A DNA stretch of 64,000 nucleotides from Gigaspora margarita (lineage: Eukaryota; Glomeromycota; Glomeromycetes; Diversisporales; Gigasporaceae). Positions 35,630-47,029 of the stretch are shown piece by piece. A model generated the notes under the pieces. The model had not been told where the DNA came from. It was given only the letters and a program-made list of their open reading frames with translations, and ran no database searches. The stretch spans positions 62,001 to 126,000 of the forward strand of contig WTPW01000946.1 of NCBI GenBank assembly GCA_009809945.1, given 5' to 3'. Made by a program: the position numbers and the translations under genes. Within the stretch, counting starts at the first letter, position 1. Every line of letters starts with the position of its first letter.

Positions 35630-37215
35630 TAGTGCTAAAAAGTTTATTTAGTGCATGAAGTTGGATTAATTAGTAAAATTTTGCGAATTATAAGATTTTA
35701 TAAAATTTTATTAATAAAATTTTATAAAATCTTATAATTACAATTTTTATTAATTAATTCTAACTTGATGCATTAAATAAACTTGTTAGCATTTAAAAAT
35801 ATCTCAAACCAGCAAAATTATTTATTTGAAATTTGAAAAATAGATGCATAATTTTAGATTTTTGATCAAAAAATCAAATTTAAGCATCTTTTCTTCAAAT
35901 TTCAAGTAAAATAAAAACATTTCTGCCAATTTAATGTACTTCTAGGCAGTGTTGTACATGGACATTGTTCTGCCAATTTTACAGGGATATGGACAGTCCA
36001 GACTGGACATCGGGGACATTTCCGCAATAATGTTCCAATATGATATTGTACATAGACAATGTCTGTCTAATTTTTGACTTTGTCCCTACTATGTCTGGGA
36101 CATGTCTGCTGGGTAGAACCAATTAAATTGCAGAATTATATAGAGGATACAAAGAATTTTATTGGCTGATAATCATGTATTGATTAGTCAGATGTCTGGG
36201 ACAATAAAATTTCTGGCCGAACATGTTCCAGACATTCAGTCCTGAACTGTCTGCTGTTCATGTCCATGTTCCATGACAACACTGCTTCTAAATGCTGAAC
36301 AAGTTTACTTAGTGCATTAAGGTAGTTAAATTAGTAATATGTTGTGAATCATAAAATTGTATAGCATTTTATTAATAACTGCTATAAAATTTTATGATTT
36401 ACAATATTTTACTAATTTATTCTAACTTAATGCACTAAGTAAACTTGTTTAGCACCTAGAAGTACATTAAATTAGCAGGATTGTTTTATTTTACTTGAAA
36501 TTTGGAAAAAAGATACTTAAATTTGACTTTTTTGATCAAAAATTCAAAATTATATATCTATTCAAATTTCAAATAAATAATTTTGCTGGTTTGATATATT
36601 TTTAAATGCTAACAAGTTTATTTAATACATAAAGTTAGAATTAATTAATAAAAATTGTGATTATAAGATTTTATAAAATTTTATTAATAAAATTTAATAA
36701 AACCTTATTATTCACAAAACTATATTAATTATTTTTATCTTTATACACTAAACTTATTTAGTTTTAAAAATATATTAAATTAGCAGAATTATTTTTATTT
36801 TACTTGAAATTTAGAAAATAGATATATAATTTTGAATTCTTGATCAAAAAAAATCAAATTTAAATATCTTTTTAAGTAAATTACAAACAACTTTGCCAAT
36901 TTAATGAATTTTAAATTGCTAAACAAGTTTCTTAGTGCATAAATTTATAATAATTAGCAAATCTTGTAAGATATAAGATTTTGTAGAATTTTCTAAATTA
37001 CAAGTATAATAAAAATAATTCTGCTAATTTAATATATTTTTAGAAATTAACAAGTTTACATAGTTTATAAAAATAAAATTAATTAATAAAAATTTGTGAA
37101 TTATAAGATTTTATAAAATTTTATTAATAAAATTCTATAAAATTTTATGATTCACAAAATTTTACTAATTAATTCAACTTAATGTACTAAATAAACTTGT
37201 TCAGCACCAAACAAT
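35630..37215 (+). repeat. Tandem array of two alternating palindromes (about 330-bp period)
   Basis: Unit A (about 165 bp) is a palindrome running AACAAGTTTATTTAGTGCAT ... ATGCACTAAATAAACTTGTT. Unit B (about 160 bp) is another, running TTAAATTAGCAGAATTATTT ... AAATAATTCTGCCAATTTAA around GATCAAAAAATCAAATTTAA. They alternate A-B-A-B-A-B-A-(B)-A from about 35637 to 37210, each copy diverged, with one hAT-type insertion (35947-36284). Shortened copies are seen near 36915-37045. No coding frame. It is satellite-like. Confidence 0.75.
35947..36284. mobile_element. hAT-type MITE inside the palindrome array
   Basis: The ends are CAGTGTTGTACATGG and complement CAGTGTTGTCATGG. Flanks cttctagg (35939-35946) and cttctaaa (36285-36292) agree at 6 of 8 bases, a decayed 8-bp duplication. 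Removing it joins ...TGTACTTCTA to AATGCTGAACAAG, matching the other A/B junctions of the array. The interior is rich in GGACAT/TGTCC words, possibly transposase-binding subterminal repeats. Confidence 0.8.
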
Positions 37216-37664
37216 ATATATAAATATATTTGAATTTAGACCAGTTTGCAGACTTTAGACCAGATCTGAACCAAATATATAATTAAATCTGAAGTCTAAA
37301 ATTATAGTCTAAGTCTGGTTCAATTCTAAAGCAAACCCAAACTAGATCTAAAAGCACTAATCACAATAATAGTATATAAAACCATTACAAGAAATATCAA
37401 AAGAAACTTGAGCTAGTTTTGAAATTAGGGTACAAATAGCAATTTAAATATTTTAAATTTTAATTAATAATACAATTTGAAAAAAAGTTTTTTTATAAAG
37501 AAAAAAAAATTAGTGTAAAAGGTTGGTGCTTATTTTTATATAGTAGATGCATCTTCCATAAGAATATCATTTTGTACAAGATCTGGTTTGGACTAAAAAA
37601 GAAGATAGTATTTTTTTATAATTGTTCAAAATATTATAAATAATTTTTTATACTTACTTTTTTT

Positions 37665-40600
37665 GGTTCTTTATTTTTATAGCGATAATACCATCAGTGT
37701 TGAACTTGAGTTGACTTCCAATATGCAGGTAGCCCTAATGACTGTTCCATATTTACCAACTGTTCCACTAATTCATTAACAATTTCTGGAGGTAATAATG
37801 AAGCATCTTTATAATTTTCAAGCTGTTTTAAGATTTGTTCTTCTTCATCTGTAGCTTTATGTTTTTTTTTGCATTTTTTTAAAGGTGTTATATGAACTAC
37901 AGATTCAGTTTCAGATACTAGCTATATGTCTTCAATATTAGTTTTTTCACCTCCATACTATGTGATTCTGAAGCTTGTAGAGAACTGCTATTTATCACTT
38001 CTTTTTTTATTTTTTACTTTCATAGGTATAAGATTCCATTTACTTTTCCATTTTTTTGATCCAGTTGCAACAAAGGTTTCCATTGTTTTGATTCCTGATT
38101 GGTAGCAAGCAAACATTCGCTGGTAACCATCTTTAGTTAACTGGGTAGTATCTGTAAATAAAGTACATGTTTCTGATTGCATATCACTAAATCGTAATTT
38201 GAGCTCAAAAATTAGATTCCAAAGAGCTTCATTACAATTTTTAACAGACTGTGAGCTTTTATTTATTGGCTGATATTCAACAAACTCTGAAAATTAACAA
38301 ATCAAGTCTTTCATATTCTGATTGTGCCGATTTGATATTTTGCTTTAGATTATTAGGATTAGTTGCACGTCCAGTCATGTTTTCCTTTACAAACTTTACA
38401 CCAAAAGTTTCTAAAGCTTCATCAAAAGCAAAATAATGACCTTCTTGTGTTAAATTAATTGAGAGCACAGTTTGAAGATCTTGAAGAAGTTGAGGCTTTT
38501 TNTTAAGGTCTGATAAAAATCNTGCTACAGATTNAGCNTATCTAAATTTTCTTGTTCTAGGAAATAAAGGAGCAAATGCCATNAAGCTATGAATTTGCAA
38601 ATCAAAATTTGCCATACGAATTCCAAGTTTATGTAATTTNAAGTACCCAGCCCATTGGTAAAAATTATACCATATTTTTAGTAAGTTATTATTTTNTTTA
38701 GGAATATCATTAATAGCAATTTCATTTTCTTCAATATATAGATGAATTGCAGTNCCAACAGCAATCCAAATAAGCTCAAGTACTTGAAATGTTGCTCGAT
38801 AGTCAGCAATTTGTACAAGCCTGTCAAGAAATCGAACACCAAGCTGTGTAGCAAGCCCAAAAAGTCNATATCCTGAAAATGCAGCAATAAGTACACTACA
38901 CATAGCTTTGTTCGTATGCTATTGTCCTAAAATGCAATGTGCTATTTGCTCTTTATTCTTGTAGTCATTCATTCGACGATAGATCGCTTCATCACAAACT
39001 AAATTTAATGCACCATTTTCTGTATATCCAAAATCTTCTAGAAACATATCAACTGCATGATAAACATGTTCATTTTTGCTTAGAGCCTCTCCTGGTTGAA
39101 GAATTACTACATTTGGTGGAGCTACAAATAATATTGGATCAATATGTTTTCTAATAGCTATATCAATGTCTTCAGTACCAAATGATGGCTTTTCTTTAAT
39201 TAATTTAATAAAGAAAGTATCTAATTTTTTTGCCATTCTTCTATTATAGGACTTATACCAAAAATGTTATTTCCCAATGAATCATTATTTAAGTTGGCAG
39301 ATCCCGGACGTTGAAACTAAAAACTATCCGCAATGTTGCATGTGCAGTAGCATGAATAGTATCATAAATATTGCCATATTGAAAAGTAATATCCTTTGTG
39401 TCAATATTATCTATAACTGCAATATTTAAAATATTTGGACGCAAATCAAGTCTTGTTCGAGGATCTGTAGCCAACATTCTTTTTTTTTAAACACGCACTT
39501 CATGGTCTTTAACATATAAAACTACATTAACTTCATAAAGAATTTTATGAAGAGATTCTATCATTTTTGGTCATTGGCAAAGTGAAGAAAGAATATGTGT
39601 AAACCATATTTTCCAGCGAGGAAAGGTAATACCAAGTAGCACAGAAACAAAAAATAGAGAAATTTTCATAATTTTTTTTCATCTAATTGTGGTAAGGGCA
39701 AGTTCCGTTCTTTTCATTTTCTAGCTAATACTTGTCTTTTTTTTTTTATAACTGAAATTAAGCCTGTAAAAAAGTTTAAAAGTGAAGCTGGCATGGCATT
39801 ATGATATTCATTTAGTGATTTTGGCTCTTCAATTAATGGTAATTTCAGTTTGAGTTCAGATCGTGCATTTAATATAGAGTATGCAAGCATTTCTCCAAAA
39901 TCTTTGCATGTAGTTTCCTTTAGTTGCATTGCTTGTACTTCTGTAGTGATATTGATTTTTTTAATTTTAAATGCTATTTTTATTAGAAAAGGGCTAGGAA
40001 CTATAAAAGCAGTAGAGAGTGTACTTGTATTAACTATAGAAGCAGTAGAGGATACATTTGCACTAATTATAGAGATAGTAGAGGATGTGCTTGTACAACT
40101 TTGTACATTGGTTGTAATATTATTTAATATTTTAATAAGCTCTTTTAACAATTTAGCTTTTGCTATTTCATTATCAGATGCAGCAGTCTGTTCAATCCAT
40201 TTACTAAATACATTTAAAGAAGATGCAGCATCATTATCATGTTCTCCTTTTTCTATACATGAAACATGTCTTCTACTTTTTCCTAGCTGAATATGTAAAT
40301 GACCTCCATGTGTTAGATAGCAATTTGTGCAAATAAAATGAGGTTGTTTGTTAGTTAATGATCCAATTAATAGCTCATTTGTAGTAATTGCTGGGCAATT
40401 GAATATTCCTTGACATGGGGCTTGAATTTTACGATCACATATAATTCATGTATGTATTGAACATGTTTTACCTCTTGTAAAAAGCATTTGATTTTATTGC
40501 AAAATAAACAACGATGGCCTTCAATATTACTTTCATCAATTGATAGGTCTGACTTTGTTTTTTTTTTCCTGGTTTGCGTGGATGCAGTGAATTATCATAA

Positions 40601-41071
40601 TTAAGATTATGATTACAAATACGTAGCACTGAAGTATCATTTCCAGCATTTTTTATAGCTTGAGGATCAACCTCCCATGCACCAGCTAGTTCATGCACTC
40701 TACGATTTGCCAGGGTGTTGCATTTTTGAATCATGTGTTGATCTTTATCATAATCAATAATTACACAATAATGATTGATATTTTGGTTGTTAGAGTTACG
40801 AGAAACTGGTATTACAAACTCTTCCACAAATACTTCTTCATTTTCTGAACATTCATCATTTGTTTTATCAGCTTCTCTTAATGATTGCAATTCTTCTTCA
40901 CTATTTTAATCAGATTCAGATACTAATTTACTTGCTTTTTCTAATGATTGCCAGTCAAATATGAAATTCTCTTTATGATGTTTTGCCACAATACTGTCAC
41001 TAGATTCTTGGCTAAAGTAACTATTAACTTCTTCACTATCAAATGAAGCATCAGATAAAAATTCTTCCATG
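37665..41071 (-). pseudogene. Broken member of an uncharacterised multicopy fungal protein family
   Basis: It probably starts MEEFLSDASFDSEEVNSYFS at 41071 with an acidic N-terminus. Cys-containing segments follow (near 40320-40480: HFICTNCYLTHGGHLHI), then IDNIDTKDITFQYGNIYDT near 39400, a Lys/Phe-rich block (AKKLDTFFIKLIKEKP near 39235), FLEDFGYTENGALNLVCDEA near 39040, WYNFYQWAGY near 38670, MAFAPLFPRTRKF near 38582, GHYFAFDEALETFGVKFVK near 38440, and a C-terminal basic region near 38040 and 37840-37700 (LPPEIVNELVEQLVNMEQSL). This arrangement recurs in uncharacterised Rhizophagus proteins as I remember them. The function is unknown to me. It is interrupted by several stops or shifts and by N runs at 38502-38867, so it is broken or poorly assembled. 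No TIR or duplication delimiting it was found. Confidence 0.6.
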
Positions 41072-41347
41072 TTTTTTTGATCGGGGTTTAATTAAAATTG
41101 TAATAATTGATTTGTTTTTATTGTTGGTTTCTACTCAAAATGCATTATATGCACTATATGAGGACCCCGAAGAATATATGTAATACTGAGATCCAGTTTT
41201 GTATAGACTTACTATATAATTTTTTAATATGTTATATGTTTAAATTTGTATAACCANCAGNTAATTTTTCNAAAAGTTAGATGNTTATTTGTATAACAAA
41301 GATANCTTTTATNANNANTTNGATTTTTATTTTGTATAACGATACTA

Positions 41348-41874
41348 TACTGTATGTTTCCAAAAATAAACTACATGCTACCCTCTTGTTTAAATCCAAA
41401 AATGTAAAAACGCCTTTGATCCAAAANTAAGCTACCCCATGATCGATAATAGTCACTACATAGTAAAGTCAAAAGTTTACTATCCAAATCGATTAAAGTC
41501 GCTTAAGTAAACTTGTTTGGAAGATCAAAATACGCATACACTAAAAATTTCATCAAAACAGAGAACTTTTTATTATTTGACTTTTAATTTTTACGTTCAA
41601 CGGTAAAATTAAAATTTTATTACAAAAATATATTCGTTGAACTTAAAAATTAAAAGTTTAATAATAAAAGGTGCTTCAATATTGATGAAAATTTCAGCAT
41701 ATATGTATTTTTATCTTCTGAATATGTTTACTTAAGCAATAATAGTCGATTTACATAGTAGAATTTGGACTTTACTATGTAACAACTATTTGCGATTGAC
41801 CAAAAATCTACCCCCAGATTTTTTGTGTCCAAAAAATGTCCAAAAAAGGTAGCTTATTTTGGAAATATATGGTA
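41348..41874. mobile_element. TACCGTAT-family MITE, third copy
   Basis: The left end TACTGTATGTTTCCAAAAAT and right end ATTTTGGAAATATATGGTA are inverted. The interior matches the copy in the LINE: a pair of AAAGTC..TTTACTATG arms and a GTTCAACG..CGTTGAAC core. TA flanks at both ends. Confidence 0.7.
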
Positions 41875-41879
41875 TGCAT

Positions 41880-42445
41880 ATCGCTTTTTTTATTTTTTTT
41901 ATTTATTTTTTATTTATTTTTTTATTTTTTTTGTCTTCACAAGATTATATGCGTGAGAATTTTTTTAAAAAAATGTCTGTGCAAAAAGCTTATTAGCGAT
42001 CGCGAATAATTGCTACATAACAAAGTCCAAATTTTACTATGAAATCGATTATATGCGCTTAAGTAAACATGTGCATAATATAAAAATGCACATTCTCCGA
42101 GATTTTCATACAAATTGGAGAACATTTTATTATTTAACTTGTAATTTCTACGTTTGGCGTATATATTTTTTAAAAAATTTTTAATTTTTCGACGAATGTA
42201 AAAATTAAAACTCAAATAATAAAAAGTTCTCCAATTTATATGAAAATTTTATAGCATATGTATTTTGATCTTCCGAACAAGTTTACTTAAGCGATTATAA
42301 TCGATTTGCATCGTAAAATTTGGACTTTATTATGTAGTAACTATAATCGATCGGGGGTAGCTTATTTTTGGATAAAACAAGTTTTTAGATTTTTTTGGTT
42401 AAAACAAAAGGGTAGTTTATTTTCGGAATAGGAATATATATGGTA
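41880..42445. mobile_element. TACCGTAT-family MITE, fourth copy, left end decayed
   Basis: The right part (TAGTTTATTTTCGGAATAGG ... TATATGGTA) and the internal core (AAAAGTTCTCCAATTT.., CTTAAGTAAAC) match the other copies. The left 60 bp are low-complexity TTTTATTT runs. It lies directly behind the third copy in the same orientation. Confidence 0.55.
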
Positions 42446-42646
42446 TATAAACTCAGATCTAAAATTGTATAATTTATAGTAAAATTTGAACTTATATGAT
42501 AATTTTGTATAAAGCTTTTAATAAAATTAAGTGTATAAAGTTATATTAAAATTTTGAGTCTGGATCTGAGTTGTATATGTATTCTTCGGGGTCCTGCTAT
42601 ATGCACATGAATAAAATAATATGAAACTATATTCAGTTAGCTTTGT

Positions 42647-42916
42647 TACCGTAATTTACCATGGAAGATACCCCTTGATCAGTACCCCCCTTGATTTGTA
42701 CTGAGTATATTTCAAGGCTATTTGTTGTAGTATTTTGTAAAGTACCTGGGTACAAATCAAGGCTGATTTACTAATACTAATTTTTTTTTACTTATGGGTT
42801 AATATTAAACTTCACACAACGTACTCTACCATACAAGGTACCTGGGGGTACAATTCAAATTTTTTATCACGTAAAATTAAATCGTACTCTGGTACCTTGT
42901 ATGGTAAATTACAGTA
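42647..42916. mobile_element. MITE with CCGTAATTTACCAT ends
   Basis: The left end CCGTAATTTACCATGGAAG pairs with the right complement CTGTAATTTACCATACAAGG. Flanked by TA at 42647-42648 and 42915-42916. The inner arms repeat GTACCTGGG and TTGTAC words. Non-coding. Confidence 0.7.
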
Positions 42917-43157
42917 GAAAAGGAAATTCGGCTTGAACAAAAAAAGGTTTTTAATTTTATTTGTATAACTACATTTACCATTATCATATGTTATGCACAA
43001 GCATTTGTATTAGTAAGTATATTCTTTTTATTCTCTATTCGGGACACAACCTGCATCACGAGATCATGACTTTGTTATTCAGAATTTAACAAATTGACTT
43101 TTTTTATATATTAGTTTTGGATTTACTACTCATTTTTTTTTGTAGCTGTGGTAACTC

Positions 43158-43276
43158 TCCCACAAAAAATTTTACCCCTCCTGTGACTTTTATCCAATGC
43201 AACCCCTTAGGGTTAGGGTGAGATTAGGGTGAAGTCACATTAGAGGGTAAACTCATTTATTAATGTTTTTGTGGGA
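43158..43276. mobile_element. Short inverted-repeat element with telomere-like core
   Basis: TCCCACAAAAA at the left pairs with TTTTTGTGGGA at the right. Inward, TTTTACCCCTCCTGTGACTT pairs imperfectly with AAGTCACATTAGAGGGTAAA. Between the arms is TTAGGGTTAGGGT (about 43207-43219), a short telomere-like run. Length is about 119 bp. Confidence 0.55.
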
Positions 43277-43529
43277 AATCTATAGGCATTTTTTTTTGTA
43301 TAGAAGTCACGGAACAAGCTTACTGGAACTGCGGGTTAGTAGATATAGCAACTTGGATTTGATCTTGGTCTTAATTCATTATTATTTTTATTTCATTGAT
43401 TTATTAATTATTGAATTACTGTAACATTGAAAATACAATTCTGATAACATGAATTCAAAACTTACTGAATTGGTGAAATAATTTTTACTAATTGCCCCTA
43501 CTTCAATTTCTGACCACTGCTAGCTGCCG

Positions 43530-45345
43530 TCAGAATTTCAAATAAAGACCCAGCTGACATCGTAATTTCGCAGACCCATAGGACCATTTCATCATGTGAT
43601 AATCGTCAACAAACCCCAAGCAAACGGAGTCCTTCGAACCCCAAGCTAGAATAAAGAAAGACTTCACAGATTAGTAAAGAATACATAAATACTTAAAGCA
43701 AAGAACTATCAGAAGTGTTGAAAGGAATATACTTAGCTTTAATTCCAGCTTCGCACTATCAAGACCACCTAAACCTTGAGACCCGAACCAAATCAACCAT
43801 GCTTCTTTCTGCCTTTCAGTGAAAACTTCACTGGAACTACTGAAACACTGGAAATATCTGAATGTCCAGTTTGATTCCAACTTCCAGTCAACAACACTGT
43901 CCTAGGCAGTGATAACAGAAATACATACTGATACTGATCAGCCGCATAAGCAGCCCAATCAGTATCAGTACGTATTTCTGTTATCATGCCTAGGATCAAT
44001 CCACTAATACCCGATGACCCAAGATATTATTACTTATTGGCTCGTATGTAATTAAACCTTGATATTAAATAGTATTAAATTAATTAGTAATCAAAATAGT
44101 TTTCTTCTTTTCGAACTAAAAAAATAAAAAATAAAAAATAAATAAAAAAATAAAATAAAATAAAATGAAACATTCTTAACGATTTTCATTCAACTTCTAT
44201 TGACCAAATAACCCAGTTGGCCCAAAAATTATACGAAGGAGTTAATTTGGTTATTCAGAGAAAGCCCATGAGATTAATTACTTACCCCCGCACAGATTCG
44301 ACATAAATCCAGAGAATACATCTCAAATTTGCTCTGGTTGTGCAAAACTAAGCAAAGAAAGATTAAACTCAATCAGAGAATATTTAAGTATTGGAATTGC
44401 AGTTTCGAATTTGATCGAGATGTAAACTCAGCAAGGAATATTTTAAATCTTGGTGATTCATCTGACGCTCTGAAAACCCATTAAAAGAAAGACTCCAATC
44501 ATAAAAAAAAAAGCATATTTAAGCAACTCGGTATACCTTAACAGTGTTGAGCACTGGAAGGTCATTCCATTTCCATTTCATAACAATATCACTTTTGTAT
44601 GACCCATCTGCGTGATTTGCTTCTGTTAATGTTTGATGATGTTTGAATCCTTCATTTCATCGGAACCTCCAGGTTTACTGGAAAGCTACTGGAAGAAAAT
44701 TAATAGTGTCACTGAAACTTTAAGTTCAAGTGACACTATTGATTTTCTTCCAGTGGCCTTCTAGTAACCTTCCAGTGTCAACACTGCCTTAACGTGTGCA
44801 GAATCTCAATTGTTTGCTTTCCGTCTTGGTATATTTAATCTTTCGTATAAGTCTGTTTCATTCCCTGGATTTAATATGCCTTTCGTAATTGAACAGATTT
44901 CGCCTAGCAACTAGCACTGTATGCCGAGAATTAATAAATTCATAAGTCTTTTGAATATGCAGTTATGTCATACCTCTAGGTCATTAATTCGTTCCGAAGC
45001 TTGCTTTAACGGGCGTATTTCAGATTGCAACTGCAAGTTTTTTTTTTAAAAAAAAAAAAAAAAACAATACTGATTAAACAAAAAATGCACAATAATTGGC
45101 AACATAAAAATGAACTTATAGACTTTACTCTTCCACGAATTGTTGCAGAGATCAAGTTAAACAAGTCGTAGTACCAGAATGGCTCAAAAATATGTAGTTA
45201 GCTGAAATGCAAATTAAATAAATAAAACAATCTACAATATTAAATATTATAAAATACTTCACCTTATTTTTGTTTGCCCTGTTATCAAGTACTACCTTAT
45301 GATCCAAAGCATTTTCGAAAGCTCTTGTGCAGGCGAATCTTTGGA
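43530..45345 (-). CDS. Candidate multi-exon host gene or pseudogene, unidentified
   Basis: The region is less AT-rich than its surroundings and has several short minus-strand stretches that look coding and are bounded by splice-like signals. From upstream: FACTRAFENALDHK near 45340-45294 followed by gtagta; SEIRPLKQASERINDLE near 45035-44977 preceded by cttgcag and followed by gtatga; a basic coiled-coil-like piece ARRNLFNYERHIKSRE near 44912-44860; then near 43830-43735 RQKEAWLIWFGSQGLGGLDS; and a last exon 43645-43530 with VDDYHMMKWSYGSAKLR and a TGA stop. Not all phases can be reconciled, and one stop lies in the coiled-coil piece. I do not recognise the product. The piece near 43800 has a relative at about 1765-1700 (minus strand, CAGAAAG...TTTGG..C.GGTCTCAAGG). 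Confidence 0.35.
43901..43993. repeat. Near-perfect 93-bp hairpin
   Basis: CCTAGGCAGTGATAACAGAA at the left pairs with its complement at the right, continuing ATACRTACTGATACTGAT, with a loop of about 15 bp. Probably a tiny MITE or a hairpin in an intron of the candidate gene. Confidence 0.65.
44542..44786. mobile_element. hAT-like MITE in the candidate gene
   Basis: The ends are CAGTGTTGAGCACTGGAAGG and complement CAGTGTTGACACTGGAAGG. Direct repeats ccttaa flank it at 44536-44541 and 44787-44792. The inner half is a second inverted repeat, TACTGGAAGAAAATTAATAG / CTATTGATTTTCTTCCAGT. The tip is shared with the hAT-type elements at 35947-36284 and 46159-46429. Confidence 0.75.
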
Positions 45346-46158
45346 TCTACTTTTTAAGTGAAATTTTTTTAAACTAAAAGAACATCATGTCGACAAAGGC
45401 AAAATGAAAGACCAACTTTGAAGACGCGTATTTCATGTAGAAATAATTATTTCTTATGATTTTTATATTATTCGATTCGTAGTAACCTCAAGAATAATTT
45501 TGTCTTAAGAGACATTATGCATTATGATAAAGATTTTAGATGAATCTTTAAAAAAGGAACTTTAAAATTTTGTGTAATATACGAAAATCATATGATAAAA
45601 TTTTAGATGTGACAAATCGGGTGACTGATATGAAAAAAGAGCTCATCTTTATCAAAACAAAGTTTACCAAACTAGCTTGCTAAAAAGTAAAATAAAAAAA
45701 TATAAATAAATATTTATATTTGTTTACATATATATATATAGTGCAAAAACAGAAATCCTAGAGTCAAAAAAAATAATATACCTAAAAGAGCTTCTAACTC
45801 CTTTTCAAACCTTTTCTAACATATTCTAATCACTATTAAATTTGTATTTAAAACAACTTCTGGTTCAAATCTAGCTATAAATATTCTCTTTAGTATTAAA
45901 ATAGGGTTTGCAATTCAACATAAAAATATCTTCTATAGCTTTTTGGCCTAATTTGATATATAAAAAGATATCAAAAAATTATGCTATCTTGCTTGCCCTT
46001 GCAATGGCCAAAAAAGCACTGAAGACACAAAGTGCCTGAGTATGTTTTTTGAGCATTATTGCAAGCTTAAAATGCATACCAATTTTAAAGATATCCTAGA
46101 ATTAATTCTAAAATCAATTCATTACTATCTAGCAAAGTTCAAAATTTACACCAAAAGG
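45346..46158. other. AT-rich intergenic stretch
   Basis: No gene recognised. Contains a (TA)n run near 45730-45742 and poly-A tracts. Confidence 0.4.
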
Positions 46159-46429
46159 CAGTATTGAACAGTTTGGCTATCCACAGCCTTTTTTTAGCTT
46201 GTCTACATCCAAAATTGTCCAAATGTCCAAGATTGTCCAAAGCTTGTCCAGGCTTTAATAATTAATAAATCTATTTAAAAAATATATAACTATATATTTT
46301 TTTGAGGTGCTAAACATATTCTAGTTAAAATTAAAATAGGTTATCTTAATAATATTTTAAGTAATTTTACTTTATTTAATTGTCCAAAATTGTTCAAAAT
46401 TGTCCAAATCATTGTCTGTGACAACACTG
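46159..46429. mobile_element. hAT-type MITE
   Basis: The ends are CAGTATTGAACAG and complement CAGTGTTGTCACAG. Flanks ccaaaagg (46151-46158) and tccaaagg (46430-46437) match at 6 of 8. The interior has several TTGTCCAAA words near both ends, like the GGACA/TGTCC words of the element at 35947. Confidence 0.7.
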
Positions 46430-46437
46430 TCCAAAGG

Positions 46438-47029
46438 TGTAAAATTTTGGGATAGGCATACAAAAATTTGGGCTAGGTGTAAAAAAATCTGGTTAGGTGT
46501 AAATTTTGAACTAGGTATAAAAATCTAACTTGACCAAAGTTGAAGCTCTTGAGCCTTTTTCTGAAATCTATTAACATATTGGGTTATATAATATCCATTA
46601 GCATGCCTTCTGCAAAGGCCAGATTTAGAGCTAGTCAGCATACTATAAACTTTACAAGAAAAATGCTTTTCAGCTCTCCAAAATTCATGGCCCTTTAGAC
46701 TAGCAACAGGTCTGTTTCCAGTTCTAAGTAAATAGTTGCAAAAGCATTTGCCTACTTTAATTACAAGAATAAATACTTTATTTTAAACAAAAGATTTCAT
46801 AGTATTAATACAAATACCAAAGATGCAACACTTAGGTAAAAAAATATTAAACAAAATGTTTTGTAATATTAATACAAACTCAAGAATATACTTACCTAAA
46901 TAAATAATTTATTTTAAACAAAGTTTTTGTACTATTAATACAAACAACTGAAAGTATATATATATTCAAAATGATACCACTATGTTTATAATATAGAAAA
47001 ATGACTTTAAAAAGACTTGTGATCGAAAT
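46438..47029. other. Intergenic stretch with short tandem-like repeats
   Basis: TAGGTGTAAA / TAGGCATACAAAA words at 46440-46530, and three copies of a block containing TTTTAAACAAA and GTATTAATACAAA at about 46780-46950. No gene recognised. Confidence 0.4.

Larger units (their letters stand above)
41161..42595. mobile_element. TIR element enclosing two TACCGTAT-family MITEs
   Basis: The ends are AGGACCCCGAAGAATATATG and complement AGGACCCCGAAGAATACATA, then CTGAGATCCAG / CTCAGATCCAG. A direct repeat ctatatg occurs at 41154-41160 and 42597-42603, one base off the right end. The interior is almost entirely the two MITE copies. What remains of the host element is about 350 bp of A/T-rich sequence with N bases. 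Confidence 0.65.

Noticed and set aside
38939-40290. Plus-strand frames opposite the minus-strand gene at 37665-41071
   Set aside because: The minus-strand reading carries the recognisable conserved blocks; the plus-strand frames are shadows.
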